The notes beneath the pieces were generated by a model. The model saw nothing but the letters and a program-made list of their open reading frames with translations. It was not told the DNA's origin and did not search any database. A stretch of DNA of 64,000 nt from Lepturacanthus savala (lineage: Eukaryota; Chordata; Actinopteri; Scombriformes; Trichiuridae): contig CM060468.1 of assembly GCA_030544235.1 (NCBI GenBank), positions 7,477,758 to 7,541,757 of the forward strand, given 5' to 3'. Below, one piece after another: positions 50,801-63,830 of this stretch (positions are counted from its first letter, which is position 1; each line of letters opens with the position of its first letter). A program made the position numbers and the translations under genes.

Positions 50801-53800
50801 TATTTCCTTTTGCCAGCAGGCACTGATGTTCTGAATAAACTAAACTGAAATGACATGAAAAGCTAATTATTATGAACTGGCAGATGCGAGGACTATGTAT
50901 AAATGTGTCCTTGTACCATGTATAGAGCATCATGCACCGTGTCAGGCTGTAAATTGTCAGCATTTCTCTACACCAATGTCACAACATGTACTTGTACTTG
51001 GCAGATTGTGTGCTTCCGATTAAATGTGTTTCACATATATTCATCAGAGAGAAGACAAGTAGCAACTCTTTTACTGATGGAGCTACTGTGAGATGCTGGA
51101 AATGTCAGAAGTAGCCTAGTACCTTGGAATGTTTTACACAGAATATAAGACTCATTTAGTGTTGATTACCAATTTAAAACTTTTTTAAGGTGTGTTAAAG
51201 AAAATTAAAAAATAAAGTTGTTAAAATTGTTGAAATCACACTTTTTTCCCCTGATATCATCCCTACCATTGCGTAAATTGAAGGTTAATTAATTGTGTAA
51301 AAATTGTAATGTATTTTGCCACATAAAAAGGAGAGATATTTGTATTTATACATTTATTTTATTTCAGGTCCAGCCCCCCTTTAGATCAAATAATGCTATA
51401 CGTGGCCCATGAACTAAATTCAGTTTGACTACCCTATTGGAAATCATTTATGATAGAGATTTACAGAAATAAGCAGGGCAGGCCTTTATTTCTGGTGCAG
51501 TGCAGACCTCTGCCATCACACAATTAAACAACCCAATCAACTGTAAGCCTCTCGACTCTGTGTGCTGCCATCTCACATGCCAACGCTGTGGAGAGAAAAG
51601 CGTGGGATGGCTCCGAATCAAATTGCTGTCAAACATGAATCCAGGCAGAAACAAAAAAACAAAAAACAACACAAACATGTCTGAGTGTGTTAATAATCTA
51701 TTTGACTCATGCAAGCGAAGGAATACATTTTTCTCAGCTCCATTTTTCCGCTAAATGCTTTGGCCGTTTCTTTTTGCTGACACTGCTGCTTCCACTGTGA
51801 GGCACGGCCTCACATGCTTTTCTTTGCCTCTATCTTCACTGGACTTGACACTTCAGTCCCTTGTCACATTCCTGAGCATATCCAGATAAGTCCCTGGCAT
51901 TTCACACCGGGTGTGCTGCACTGCTTTTGCAAAGTAGCTATAACCACTGATTCACACCGTGTAAAAATGTTCTGCAAATGCAAGGGAGATGCTCACTAGA
52001 GGAGGAAAATGACACTTTCCAAATATTGAGCCAAGATTTCAAGCATATTGCCTACTTTGCTTAAGTCAAAAAAAAATAAAGGAATAACAGTCCATTGTTT
52101 TGGGGGGATAAAATCTGCTTATTTTCTAATATTTTATGTGTAGCGCTGACATTTCAACAGGAAATGGTGCAACTCTGACAGCAAACAAGTGTTTTAGGTC
52201 AGCAGCCACAACCTTGCGTTGTTTGTCCCTTTTAAACCTCCTAAATCTGATCACTCCTCTGCTGATGGAATCACACTTTTATTCTAGTATTTGTGGTGGG
52301 TATTTACCCTGCAAGGTCAACCCGGTCTAAAAAGCCAGACTATGGATTAAGAGTTTTGTGATTACAGGCAGCACCAGCCAACCAGTTAGTCTAGAAACCG
52401 TAGAGAGATGTTGGAATATCACCATCTCTCCATCTTCATTTACACCTGCAGAGGATCATGCATTTGGTTGCGTCCCTTGTCGGTTTGTCTAGCATAGTGT
52501 AAATTACCAAAAAAATAGCCAGAGATATTTGTTTCAATCACTTAACAGATCAGGCCTATATTTGAAACCAGGCAGCAATTTAGGACAGGCGTTTAACACC
52601 ATCAATGCAAAACTCTTGCTCAAAAAATCTGGAAAAATATGGTAATTTACTCAAATTCTTTTATTAAACCAGTATATCGTGTAACTTACATTTTTCAAAA
52701 GTGAGATTACAGTACTGGAGTTAAACATCTTGTGGCTGCTTCTATCGAGTTTTCCTCTGCATATTTTACTACAGAAACTTTGAATCTCATGTTGTAATTT
52801 TTCTTTTTTCACTACACCAGAGCCAGGGTGTTTCTTTAATGTCATTTAATGTAGTCAGGACCAAGGTCTTCTTCCTTGATTTCTTTTTTTTTTATAATAA
52901 ATTAGATTCAGCATATATTTGGAACCGGTGGTTAATATACACCTGCATCCAGTGTTTAAAGGGGACCTGGCAGGCAATTGAAATTCTGACACTATCTGGT
53001 TGTTTATGATACTACTGATCTGCTCAAGGACAGTAAAAAGTGTATTGCAGTGATTTGCAATTTTTACAAAACCTATTTGAGACCTCCAATGACTGCTGAC
53101 TCCTCTTAATTGGTTGGTAGCGGCCACAAATGATCAAGAACTGCTTCACTTGCACATCCTGTTCCTCACCTACATGCCCCCAGAGACAAGTGTCTAAGAT
53201 CTGCACTGTACTGACTGGTCTCTTCTTCAGGTTTTGCATTTGGTGGTTACATAATACACTGACGATATTCATGTATAAATGGGGCACAATTGACATAGAA
53301 AGTTATACTTTGTGAGAAATTAATTTCATGTCCATGAAGGTCTGTGAGTATAAACACACAAAAAACTCTATTCTGATGCTATCTTGGACACCAGAGCAGT
53401 GTAACAGGTGGAGTTTAGACAAATGAACCACAGGGGACCCATCAACATGAACAAGGTTAGTGATTAATCAGTTTATTTTATGCATTTTTTTTTAACCAGG
53501 CATGTCAGTTGAGGACAGATTTTTATTTACAAATGTGAAAACAGTGCGGCTTTATCTCATAGGGTTTGAAATACTATCTTTTACAATGATAGCCTGGCGA
53601 GAGGACAAAAGGACCACACGTTGAGGACAAGGAATAAATGGACAAAAAAAAATAGCTTATCTGAATTTGACAAACTCCAGGAAACTGCTTTGAGGGAGAT
53701 TTATTCATCCAATAAAAAAAACATTAGATGTCTTAGTAATCCAAATCATGAATTAATCATAATAAACTTTGCTACTTTTGTCAATATCTTTGTCTGCCAA

Positions 53801-56800
53801 AAGGATTTCTCTTGAGATGTTTTTTCTTCCACTTACAAAAGCAACTTTCAATTTACGTCATAAAAACAAGAAAATAAAAAGTCCCAGGGCACAACAAATC
53901 TCAGTGTAGACGTTACCCTGCCAGAGTATATTTTGTGCCAAATGTGATACAATTATAGAAGAAAAAAGATGGCAGAGACCAACTCCTCTAAAAATAAACC
54001 CACTTCATTTAACTCGACCTTCAAGAACACCTCTTCTACTTTCACATTTTGGTTGGTGGCGTATCAGCAAATACCACATAATGGACTAACATACTGCACA
54101 GATGTTGATGTGTTTCCATTAGAAACACGGTTTAGACTGAACCATGTCAATGTTAATTATAGTCCAAGTGTTTTAACATCAGGGCCACTCATGCATCAAA
54201 AATCTATGAGTCATTTAGAAATACCACTTGACTCATGTTCACCGAAAGTGTATATTTACTGATATCGACCTGATGTTAAGGGTGGGGCAATGAGAAAAAT
54301 AAAATCAGACTCACATTAAGTGGACAAGTCTTTGCCTGTGTATTTCAAGACATAACATCTTTCATATTTAGCTATTCTAGCCTGTGTGAATATAACCACC
54401 TATTGCTTCAGTCAGGCAAGTTAGATGGTGAGAGAAGTTAAAAAATGAGATCTACTGAGAGAATAGGATCTAGAACTACACTTGTTACTTTTTTAACAGA
54501 ATCTCTACACAGGATGCACAGTGAAAGCAGCACGTTAGCAGAATACCAGGCCAACAAACTGGTGCTGCATGCCCCACGCTGATGTAAGGCTGTGCAATTA
54601 ATTGAATTTTAATCTTGATTTTGATTTATGTGTCACACAACTCCACAATCATATAATCAAGGTGCATGTTATGTTGCTAAATACATGTATTGTGTAAGTT
54701 AAAAAAAATAATAGTTTGAATAATCAGGATTTCACTATTGACCAAAAAATGTGATTGATTTAGTCCATAATCGAGCAGCCCTACGACACATTTCCCAATT
54801 TGTGAAAACAACGTGGCTTTATCTCAAAAGATTTAAAATACTAGTGTAAAATTAAGGAAAAGAAATGTGTAAGACATGATTAGCCATCGCTGAGTCACAT
54901 CACATCCCATCCGATATATTGAAGTTTATGACCTTTCAGCCTGATAGCCAGGGGGAGAAAGAAGGGAGGAGGTGTGATCAGGCACACAAATGCAGAAGAA
55001 AAAAAAAAAAAAAAAAAGCAAAAAAGGTCCTTCAGAGATTACTCAAAGTCATAATTCCAAGAACTGTAATTCCAGAAAAAACAAAACATCTCAACAATAA
55101 TGATTTGATTTAAATTCTGCTTATTCAATCTCTCTTCTCCAGAAAGTTTTAAAGTTTGGCACATGAGGTGGATGGAACAACTTTTGGAGTTGCCATCATT
55201 TCGGAAAACAAAAACGCAATTTCTAGTGCTGGCCAATTGTCCTCTTACAAAGACAACAAGCTACTCGACAAATGAAAAATGAGCAGCTTTGCTCCTATTT
55301 TTTAATCCTTTGTGTGACTGGTAAAGACTGGCTAAATGGAAATACTTTCAATTATTACTGAGACGCCAGATCAGCTTGCACTGCATGACGTAGGTTGCCC
55401 GTCTTCCTACAAAGCATCCTGAACGCAGACAGAAGCAGCTTCAGTAAGACTCTGTCAACCTGAACAGCTCATTACAGTGAACAAAGATGGGAAAAAAAGA
55501 CTAAAATATCATGATCTACCTGTGAATGAATCTGCAGTAGTTTCAACATGCGATTCTCAGTTCTCACGCTTCTGTGATTCACTCAGGTCATGTTGCATGT
55601 AGCTGATACCTGCCCTTGGTCACAGTTTGTTTACTGGGATCATTAATGATGCAGCTTTATATGACATCACCTGCACCTACACTAGCAGGTGTTTCAGTGT
55701 GGAGGGAAGCTCTTTAGGTCTAATGTACCCAAAGCTGAAAATGGCTAAGAAAAAAATCTATTAAATGTAGGGCTGTCCTCAACTAAAGAAATCTGACTAA
55801 GAGTCAACTATTCAACTCATAAGTTGATTTTATTGACAAATATGTAAAATTCGAGTTTTCCTACATGCAATAATGCAGAAGGGCCCTTTTTTAAATTTGG
55901 TACTTATTAGAGATGTGCTCATTTTTTAAGGATACAACTACTTCAGCATGGAAAATTGCATTAAAAAATAAAAATCAACTAATCAACTGAAAAATCCTTA
56001 GTCAATCCTCAGCAAACCAATCCCTTAATTAATTAGTTGAATATGATGATATTCCCGTTCACTGGAACAACAAATTGTGTCCAAACTGTGTTCGGCCAAA
56101 ATAAATGCCTGAACAGAAAATAATTATCCGAGAGAGCCCACACTTTTCATTTCCATTTGTCGCTACACTGAACAAATATGTACCACATGTCAAAACAGAC
56201 TTTACACCACAGATATTTAAAATGCAAAAACACTCTCAAAAGCTAAAGCTGGATCACACAAAATCAAATAAAAGCATCAAAATAAACCATTAAGAACTGA
56301 CAACACGCAAACAAGGCATGGCTCTGATTAGTGGTCTATAATTACACTTATTGTCGACAGCATAATCTTGGCTTGTTCTGATTTTGGTTCTCTCCACTCG
56401 TAATGAAAACATGCAAGAATGTTGGGGGGGTATCATCTTACTGAATCAACTGGAATGGAAACAGACTGCAGCCTGCACAGAGCAAACAGCCGACTGCTTC
56501 TTACACTTCGGTCATGACGAGTGCTTTTCTGCACCATGGTCAAAACAAAGGATGAGCACTGTGAACAAAGAATGCTGACTCTGCACTCTCCTATCAGTTG
56601 GCCTGAAAGACAACCACTTGCAACAGGAAACAGAGCTACACAGGGTCCAGTTTCCTGCAAACAGGAGGAGGGAAAAAAAATCAATAGCTCTTTATTTTAT
56701 TCTGAAATGTTTTTTATTGGGCTGAAAGCTATCAGGTATAACTACCCATCCATGTTGGTGTTCTTTGTGTTGTTTTTACACCTAATTTAGATTTCTTTGA

Positions 56801-57944
56801 TGGACTGATTGATTTAATGAAAAAAAGCATCTATTGTCTGTCCTGGCTTACTGCAGGTCTACAGGATAGGTGGTGGTGTGTGTGTGTGTCGTTGCTGCAA
56901 CAAACTCACAAACTCTTTCAGCAATGCTGAATAGAGGACATAAAAGGAAAGGTCAGCATGAATAGACAAATGTTTCATCTTGTGTAGGCTGCGATATTCA
57001 TTCCGGCATGTTCCTGATACTAAAAAATAAACATTATTCTTCTTTGGCTGGAAGTTGGATATTGCTTATATAAAGGGTGTTTTGCTAAAATGGTAAACAA
57101 GCTTCTTGTAGCATGTAACCATTTATAGGGACATGTTGTAATGCTTAAACATCACATGGATGCCAAGTTTGTCTTTCCAGACTATGATAAAAGCATCCCG
57201 TATATAGCATGTACTCCAGTGAGTGTTTAATCTCAGCACTAAACTTCCAAGCGTGTGGCTCTACACCACAGAAAACATTTGATGGTTTCTCTTCATTACA
57301 AAATCTGATTAAAAAAGGACGTTGGAGCTGACAGACAACTGGAAACAGTGGAGTATTGTTATACCATATGAAGCTCTATGTGGAAAGCTGAAGGTTACTG
57401 AATAGAGGACAAGCCAACAAGGGCATTTTTCAACAGGAATAATTGTTCTTTGTAAATCAGTGTCAGGAGAGGCTAACATGATAAATATGAACTTTACCTA
57501 GAGACCAAGACATGTTGACCTCCATATATAATTTTTTTTACCAAAATAGGGTCCCACGGGTACCCGGAAGGCGGAAGTACTTAGGCTCTCACTACAAATA
57601 ATTAAATGTCCAACACAGATGTGCTTGATGTTATCCAGCAGGGTCAGATAAATGTCATTCTAAGGCTGCTGAATATGTGTATTATCCACTGACCATCATA
57701 CTACATACACCGGATGCTGAGCTGTGTCAGACTGTGTGTTCTCTAAATCAGTGGGTTTTTTCCCCCAATGACTGACAGACAGATGTACAGCATGACACAC
57801 ACAAACCCGGTTCCCACCCCCGCTCACCTTGGTCGTGTCATCATGGCAACGTTGATAGCGTTTCCAGCGGCAACCGTAGATCCCAGTGATACATGACAAA
57901 CACAGCTGACGCTCATAGACTTGGAGGGGTTGGTGTTTCACCAT
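28804..57944 (-). CDS. gdpd5: GDPD5 (GDE2), six-pass glycerophosphodiester phosphodiesterase
   Basis: Fifteen coding exons, in order from the start: 57944-57828, 45928-45825, 44245-44152, 43949-43890, 43580-43482, 42919-42826, 41400-41255, 39911-39829, 37473-37323, 36249-36028, 35096-34939, 34395-34248, 32692-32610, 30395-30283 and 28889-28804. All are GT-AG and in phase, giving 585 residues (human about 605). Residues 1-39 are the cytoplasmic N-terminus with Cys15, 18 and 25. Five membrane spans follow (about 42-63, 89-115, 126-142, 163-183, 193-213). The extracellular GDPD domain then shows HRGAPM at 233-238, PENTL at 241-245, EAD at 260-262 and LMHD at 273-276, then a sixth span at about 499-519 and a 66-residue tail. 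His233 has the same number as the catalytic His of mammalian GDE2, which cleaves GPI anchors at the cell surface. The tail has no cysteine. Which fish paralogue (a or b) this is cannot be told. Confidence 0.96.
29120..29370 (+). mobile_element. L2-like LINE 3' end
   Basis: It begins with a reverse-transcriptase C-terminal trace (TGCAACAGACTCCCAGAGACT, then AGAGCTGAAGACTTTTCTATTTGCTGC). It ends with AAAGCACTTTGAATTACCTTG, then TGTGCTATACAACTAAACTTGC, the standard fish L2 tail. It sits antisense in the last gdpd5 intron. Confidence 0.75.
33363..33420. repeat. GTGCACAGT minisatellite
   Basis: Repeated GTGCACAGT / GTGCTTC units in two higher-order copies of about 24 bases. It lies in the gdpd5 intron between the exons at 34248 and 32692. 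Confidence 0.75.
35175..35335. repeat. MITE-like AATTAGTTGATTAAT repeat
   Basis: The left end has TTAATTAGTTGATTAATTATTTAGTC and the right end has AATAATCAACTAATTGACTCATTGATC. These are inverted versions of a widespread fish repeat terminus. It lies in a gdpd5 intron. Confidence 0.45.
35358..35721. mobile_element. Palindromic MITE with GATAATG/CATTATC ends
   Basis: The left end (CCCTGTAGGATCCGATAATG) and the right end (CATTATCGGCCGCTACACCC) are imperfect inverted repeats. The inner words AACAGCCGATAAC and CAGCCGTTATTAAG, and AATAAATTT and AAATTTATT, also pair. The interior is a string of GTTATTGGC/GCCAATAAC words, so most of the roughly 360 bp is near-palindromic. It encodes no protein. It lies just after the gdpd5 exon at 36028. 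Confidence 0.65.
37474..39828. other. gdpd5 intron
   Basis: Intron between the exons at 39829 and 37473. It is AT-rich, with CCTTCC repeats at about 39379-39398 and a GT run at about 39809-39824 next to the donor. I see no second gene on either strand. Confidence 0.6.
42218..42269. repeat. Perfect 19-bp inverted repeat with 14-base spacer
   Basis: ATCATCTGTGCTAGAGATG at 42218-42236 is exactly reverse-complemented at 42251-42269. A second, overlapping 9-bp pair (GCAAATCAT at 42245-42253, ATGATTTGC at 42265-42273) shares the same bases. It lies in the gdpd5 intron between the exons at 42826 and 41400. Confidence 0.8.
47740..47808. repeat. (GT)n microsatellite
   Basis: Long GT run with CT interruptions in its first third, in the first gdpd5 intron. 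It is likely to be polymorphic. Confidence 0.9.
54585..54785. mobile_element. hAT-like MITE relic
   Basis: The left end reads AAGGCTGTGCAATTAATTGA and the right end ATAATCGAGCAGCCCTAC. The two are imperfect inverted copies of the AGGGCTGxxCGATTA-type terminus found in fish hAT MITEs. Length is about 200 bp, with no coding capacity. Confidence 0.55.
55765..56040. mobile_element. hAT-like MITE relic (AGGGCTGTCCTCAACTAAAG end)
   Basis: The left end reads AGGGCTGTCCTCAACTAAAG. Near the right end AAAATCCTTAGTCAATCCTC pairs loosely with it. Internal ATCAACTAATCAACTG words are typical of this fish family. No open frame. Confidence 0.5.
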
Positions 57945-58001
57945 GCTCCTTCAGTCAGTCCTGCTTCCAGAGCTCTAACATCCCACTGACTGGGAAGGGT
58001 A
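57945..58001 (-). other. gdpd5: gdpd5 5' UTR part of the ATG exon
   Basis: The minus strand has a good acceptor (TTTATTGTCTTACAG) ending at 58002, so the ATG exon probably runs 58001-57828 with 57 bases of 5' UTR. At least one non-coding first exon, and the promoter, must lie further upstream, either in 58-64 kb or outside the window. Confidence 0.6.
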
Positions 58002-58465
58002 CTGTAAGACAATAAAAGACGACAAACATATGAACAGAAATTTAATGAATAAACACCAAGATCTGTGTTGCCAAAAGTTGCTGGAATAAGACATATGGAT
58101 GGTCAATTAATAGAAAACACATGCAGGCTTGAAAACCACCAGGCTTTGAAATAAAGCCCAGTTTCAAATTAAGACCTTGTTTCCCCAACTCTTATTTCCA
58201 ATGACAACTGAGACTGCTAGGAGCTGTCATCAATATGATCAAGGAAAAGAACAGAATTGATTGCGTAATTGAAAAGGCTTTGGTGAATCAACAGTCTATT
58301 GAACACCATATTAAATTACAGTGACCATGATTACATCACAGCGCCACTAAAGATCTGGGCCAAAAGGCAGCGGGTGGGCAGAGATAGGGCATAACAGGGA
58401 TGTAATGCAACAGTCACATTTTAGCAGCAACCTTCAAATTAAGAGGATTAAAAATTGATTCTTGG

Positions 58466-58690
58466 GGGTGGTGAGTGGCGCAGTGGGTAACGTGACCACC
58501 CCATATATAGAGGCTACAGTCCTCACAGCAGGCGGCCCTAGTTCCAGGCTTGCATTGGGAGCTCTTTCAGAATACTATTATATTAACCTGCTGCTTTTCA
58601 CTCTGTTCTGAACAACTGAGCAAGATCCTTATCGCCTTAATGTTGTGCTACTGTATTTGTTTGGCATGACAGACAAATGTATTGCAATTT
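58466..58690 (+). mobile_element. tRNA-derived SINE
   Basis: GTGGCGCAGTGGGTAACGTG (A-box region) is followed by CCTCACAGCAGGCGGCCCTA and a degenerate B box (AGTTCCAGGC), the tRNA-like head of fish SINEs. It continues into a non-tRNA body. It is too altered to be a tRNA gene. The 3' end is approximate. Confidence 0.6.
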
Positions 58691-58770
58691 AGCCAATTGT
58701 TAGTACTATAGCAGAATCAAATGACAAAAGGAAGGAATCTCTGTCTGTATGTAAGACTCTCCTTTGAATA

Positions 58771-58879
58771 TCTCAAGATGCGCTCATCCGATCAACTTTA
58801 CCCTTGGTGGGTGTATTGCCGAGGACCCAAGGGATTGCAGTTTTGAGTGTGAAGCTGATCGGATGAGCGGTTCTTGAGA
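58771..58879. repeat. Inverted-arm repeat with CGCTCATCCGATCA arms
   Basis: The arms 58771-58798 and 58852-58879 are reverse complements with three mismatches over 28 bases, including a perfect core (CGCTCATCCGATCA). They are separated by 53 bases. The sequence belongs to a family I recognise as frequent in fish genomes. Confidence 0.7.
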
Positions 58880-61800
58880 GGGCTGCAGGCAGCACCTCCA
58901 GGGACCAAGCAGCCGGTCGCTCTGAGCTGGCGATGCTGCGAGCCAAGCAATCAGGCATTGTAGTTGTTAAATTTATTATTTTTAAAAAAAATATATTTCT
59001 TATGTTGCCTTTCACATTTTGTGTCATTGCCTTTTCAGTTTCTCTAAAGCACTAAAACTCCTTTAATGTTGAAATGTGCCGTGGTGCAAATCTAGAAGGA
59101 CTTTCAGCACCACCAGTGCTTTATTAGGACATTTTTGAGTGTTTTCAATTGCATCCTTTCAAAACGTACCTAGAACAACATATCAAGGCTTAGTTTTGCA
59201 GATATAAACAAGGAGGCGCCAGGGTGGCATCTAACCCTGGCCCAGCACAACACCACAATACTTTTGGAAAACCTGGCACGCCTTATTATGCCTATAAATT
59301 GCTGTGGTGGTGAACATCTTAAACTGTACCAGGGTGTGTGGGGTGTTAATAATCAGAGTTACAAATCACTCCCTTCCTTTGAACTACTCCTGATTCAGCA
59401 CTGAGATTCTGCAATCAGCTATAATAACAGTAATGATATTACAACTGTGCTGACTGTTCTCTCAAATTTACCCCCCTCTCCTGGGACACTGCAGAGCCTG
59501 TTGTGCTGTTCTGCTGCAGCACTCATCTCAGTCTAATCATAATCTTAAATCTTGATGACAAACAAAAAAATATAAAGTGTACAAACACAAATTCAGGTTT
59601 TGACTAGTGATATTCCGCTTTCCTTGCAGATGGTGAAGAACGGGTAACATGGCGAACATCACATCTGATGTTTCAGAGCAATTCTGCACATTAACTACAC
59701 TCTTCCTGCTGTAATCAGGCTGTCTCAGGCTCTGGGCAACTGCTCATTAGCATCTGCTGCAGTGGCCATGTTTCCTGTTATTAGTGGGCCAGACCCGGGG
59801 GTATATAACCCAGACCCACCCCAGCAGGACCACAAGGGTCTTTGACAGGCAATGTGCCATGCTACACTGAAAACCTTTCATTTTTAAGCCAGTGTTTTAC
59901 CCTGCTGTATACCCTGAACCCAACAAAGTACCTCCAACTACAAATATTTTGAGATTTACAGAAAAACTAAAAAGGGGAACACAGTAAAGCGTTCTAATTT
60001 GTGAACATTATCAAGGTTCTTCACAAGACAGAACAAATAAATCCTAGTTCTGATCAGCAGAGGCAACGTCTTCAGGATCGTTGAGTTATGCCTTGCTTCA
60101 TTTAAAGTTATAAAATATATACACCAAAAGGAAGTATAGTGACAGTGAGTGAATAGAACTGCTGCCTTGGCACAGTTGATACTGTCTCTTACCCACTGAC
60201 TGATACTAGACCGACTGTCAAATAAAACCAGGCACAGACCGGATGGAGGCAAAGAATCACTTCTACGTGTCCGTCCACTGGTCAAACACGCTACACACCA
60301 GCATGTGCTATCAATAACCACCTTATCTTACTTGGAGTCTGTTCTATTGCTTAACATCAAGCAGTCATGCACCAAAGCTGACCGAGGAGCAGCACGGCAG
60401 TCTGAGGGATTTGCACACTGATCAGATCAGACACTGCTTGACTACTGGCATAGCTATTATGCTCTTCTGGTTATTCTTCTAAATAAATCATGACTGCAGG
60501 GTGGAGATCAGTGCAGTCAGATCTTCAGGGCTACAGGAATACTGTTCCAAAAAAAAAAAAAAAAAAAAGAAAGAAAACTTTCCATCTACTCGCTCTACTT
60601 CGGTAGAAACTGTGTAAACAACATTAATTCAAAAAATGGTTTCCCCGGAAATATTTACCATTACACCTGAATCAACATCATATTACTTTATTGACTTGAA
60701 TAAGTTCAGCCTTTTGCCAGTTTAGGACTAGTTTACATCATGTGTGGGTAATATGTTGTTTTGTGTATCTGAGACAGACAAATATCTTTCATGAAAACAT
60801 GACTTTTAATATTTCAATTTAATGAATCAAGTCAACAATTATTAGTAGGACGGTTGAGTAAATGTCAGGTGAAAATGACCACGATAAACAACTCCTAATA
60901 TTACGCGCACGGTCATGTTGTCACTTGTTTGACAGATTGTAATGTTCAAACCGGTCTTCACAGCCGTGTCTCCATGTTGTTAGCAAAGCGCTTCTTGTGG
61001 TTTATGTTGCAACATGTTTACGTTCAACACCTTCTATTGCAGCCACTTGTATCCTCACAGTCAAATCATATCAGACACGTCATGGCTACAGCAATTGAGC
61101 TAAACATTGAAAGTCTTTTTAATCAAAGCTATTTGATGAAGGATTTTATCATAATGAGGCAGATCAGCACTGAGGCTACAGATTTGACACCTTTAAATGG
61201 GAGACTCCATTTTTTATCTCATACTGTAAACTTTCCCCAACCTCTCCAGGCAGTTCTATAAATGCTGAAAGGAAAGCACAGCAATTAATTTAATTTATCT
61301 GCATTTCTTACCAGAAACTCATCAGCTACTTAAAGGACGATTCGATGAGACAATTAAATCATGAATAAATGAATTCACCGAAGCTAAAATGAAATGCAGC
61401 ATCAGTAATGATCTGTTCTTGACTTCTATCCAGGCCAACAGTAACATTAATTGGAAACTGACAATGAAAAAATTGTCTGTGCCAGACTTTTACTTACTAG
61501 CAGTGTAGAATAAGATGAAGAGTTCCTGTATGCAACACTGACATGTGAAATAAATAAATGTTATTTGTTTTGTCAACATGGACAATGGGACACCTGAGCA
61601 CAGTAAGTGCAGAGATGTGACAACCATAAGGAGTGTGGGCTGCTGTCACACTGACTCACTAAGTTATACACAACCACCAAGGAACAGAAGCTGAAATTTG
61701 AAAGAGAAAAAAAACACAAACAAAGAATCTTTATGTTCTGTTGCACATCAGATTTCAATGAATATATCTACTCTGTTAACCCTTTAAAGCCCCTGTCAGA

Positions 61801-63476
61801 TATCTACATGCCCTCATCTGTGATTGAAATAAAGTGATATCAAGAGTTGATCAAAGCCGTACACCACAGGAGAAGCAGGCTTTTCTATCATCTTGTCAGA
61901 AGATGGTTCAACTTTGTTACAAAAAGAAGATATGAGTGTGTATGAAAACCCCTTAAATGGCGGTCGTCATCTCCTTTTCTGCTGCTTCATTTCCTCCAAT
62001 CGAAAGAGCACAGTGAGGAAAAACAGTCTGCAGGGGAGGAAATGCTTCAGCAGTTTTCCAGCAGAAAACAGTGAACTGAGGGAGAGGCCAAGCAGCAGAG
62101 AAGTATCAGACCGAAGGCCAAACCCCACTGCTAAGGAAGAAAAGATCCTTAAAGGAATAGTTCACAAAGAAAGATGACCAATCCTTACTTAATCCACAAC
62201 TGTGTAAAGTCCCGAGTGGAAAGAAAATGACAGTAATACCCGTCAGATGTAAGGTTATCCCATACTACCGGGTTATCATTACAGTTATTATAATCAACAC
62301 TTTCTCAGAGAAGTGCGTAGTCAACTTTACGCTGTATCTCTGCACTCTGTTGGAGTGCAAGGTGTTCCCGTATCACTACAGCGTTGACTCAACAAGACGT
62401 GCTATTCTAAGCTTCAAAATGTTATGTTTAGGGAGGGCCGGTGTGATTGCAATGTTGGTCCAGAACTGCCATATTTAACTTACTGTCCTATCCTGCAGGA
62501 GCATACTAGGATGAACCAGAAAAGTTTAACTTAGGCTCAACTGGGATGTAAAAGTAAAAAAAAAAGGAATGAATTGGAATCTAAACGCAGGTGTAAAAGA
62601 AGGTGTGAACTCTTGGTTGCACACAGTCCTAGAATAGACTCAATATTATGAGAAATCGATTAAACCTTTCACAAATGGGTCTCAATTTAATCTTTTCCTG
62701 ATCCCCCAAGTTATGTTTGAATGAGCTGAATCGCTTATTGAGATGTACAATGGATACCAAGCAATGAAGCACCATGGAGACTTGGCTGAACTGTGCGGCA
62801 ACAGAAGATGCCTGTGAGGGAGTTGATTAGTGACACATGGGTGATAAAGCCCATTATAACAAGCAATGAGAGAGTCATTACATCAGAGCTGTTAAAGCTG
62901 GCTCAGCACTGAAAGCTCAGTTGAATGCTATCACTACGGAGAGTACAGAGTCTCGACAACATTCAAAACTGAGTCATAAAAGACCCATCGTACAGCTCGT
63001 GCTACCTACTGCTTTATTGTTTAATATGTACAAACCACTGCTACTTTCTTTAATGTAAATCCTATCACTTCCCACCATTGATCAAATCGCAGAATTCTAT
63101 TTGATCCAGATACATAAGAGTAGCGACACACACAAACACACACCTTCAGAGTACTTTCTTTAATTCCTCTTGTCATGAGACAAAAGTTGAGCCAGCTCCT
63201 GGGAATTCAAAAATCTGGAAGCATGTTCTAACTCGCCAGCCAATTTGTGTCAATGTGTGAAGGCAAAATATAACTCGTAAAACTGCTCAGGTGAAGCAAG
63301 AGGAAAAGTACTGTCACTAGCTCATTCTGTTAGATTGAGTATGTTTTCTAAAAGAAGCCCAGTGGATCAAGGAAAAGAGGGCGACCTAAAACTGCAGGAT
63401 ATATAGCACATTATAACACTGCAGAGAAGTTGCGGCACTTAATTTCACTTTATTGCCTTAATTTTACTTTAGGCTT

Positions 63477-63496
63477 CCCCCCCCCCCCCCCCCCCC
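63477..63496. repeat. 20-base poly-C run
   Basis: Twenty uninterrupted C bases. The exact length is unreliable, because sequencing and assembly both err on such runs. Confidence 0.85.
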
Positions 63497-63730
63497 TTTC
63501 ATAATGGAGCCTACTCATGACACAATAATGCAACTGTATCATAAAGAACAGCCTGGGAAATCAGATCTAAGTTCAAGTAACTGGCGTAACATGTTCGTGT
63601 TCAGCTGGTCAATTAGCTTATTCATACTAAACACCAGAGACCTTCTAAAAACCTCTTCATTTGGTATATTTGACCTGTAAGATGAAAGCATTTTTGTCAA
63701 CAGGAATATCATAATTCGATTAATTAATGA

Positions 63731-63830
63731 ACTTCATGGAGAAGCAGCGTTCAGTTTTTAATGCTACACATATCTGGAACAAACTTCCGGAAAAAACTGC
63801 AGCTCTGCTGCAACTCTGTTCTTTTACATT
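63731..63830 (+). mobile_element. LINE reverse-transcriptase C-terminal relic
   Basis: The + strand reads GEAAFSF, then after a frame break NATHIWNKLPEKTAALLQL, the C-terminal pattern of fish L2/RTE-type polymerases. It is broken by a stop and a frameshift. Confidence 0.6.

Larger units (their letters stand above)
45929..57827. other. gdpd5: First large gdpd5 intron (about 12 kb)
   Basis: No nested gene can be supported. It holds a (GT)n microsatellite at about 47740-47808, a T run at about 49203-49220 and an A run near 55000-55017. hAT/MITE-like relics include 48985-49080 (AATCAATTAAAATATCATGA), about 51345-51440 (GTGGCCCATGAACTAAATTCAG), 54585-54785 and 55765-56040. Enhancers may be present but cannot be read from the sequence alone. 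Confidence 0.6.

Noticed and set aside
61893..62177. 94-aa open frame upstream of gdpd5
   Set aside because: No recognisable domain. It ends in a fish MITE terminus (AAAGGAATAGTTCAC), so I treat it as a chance frame. A transcript covering it would change this.
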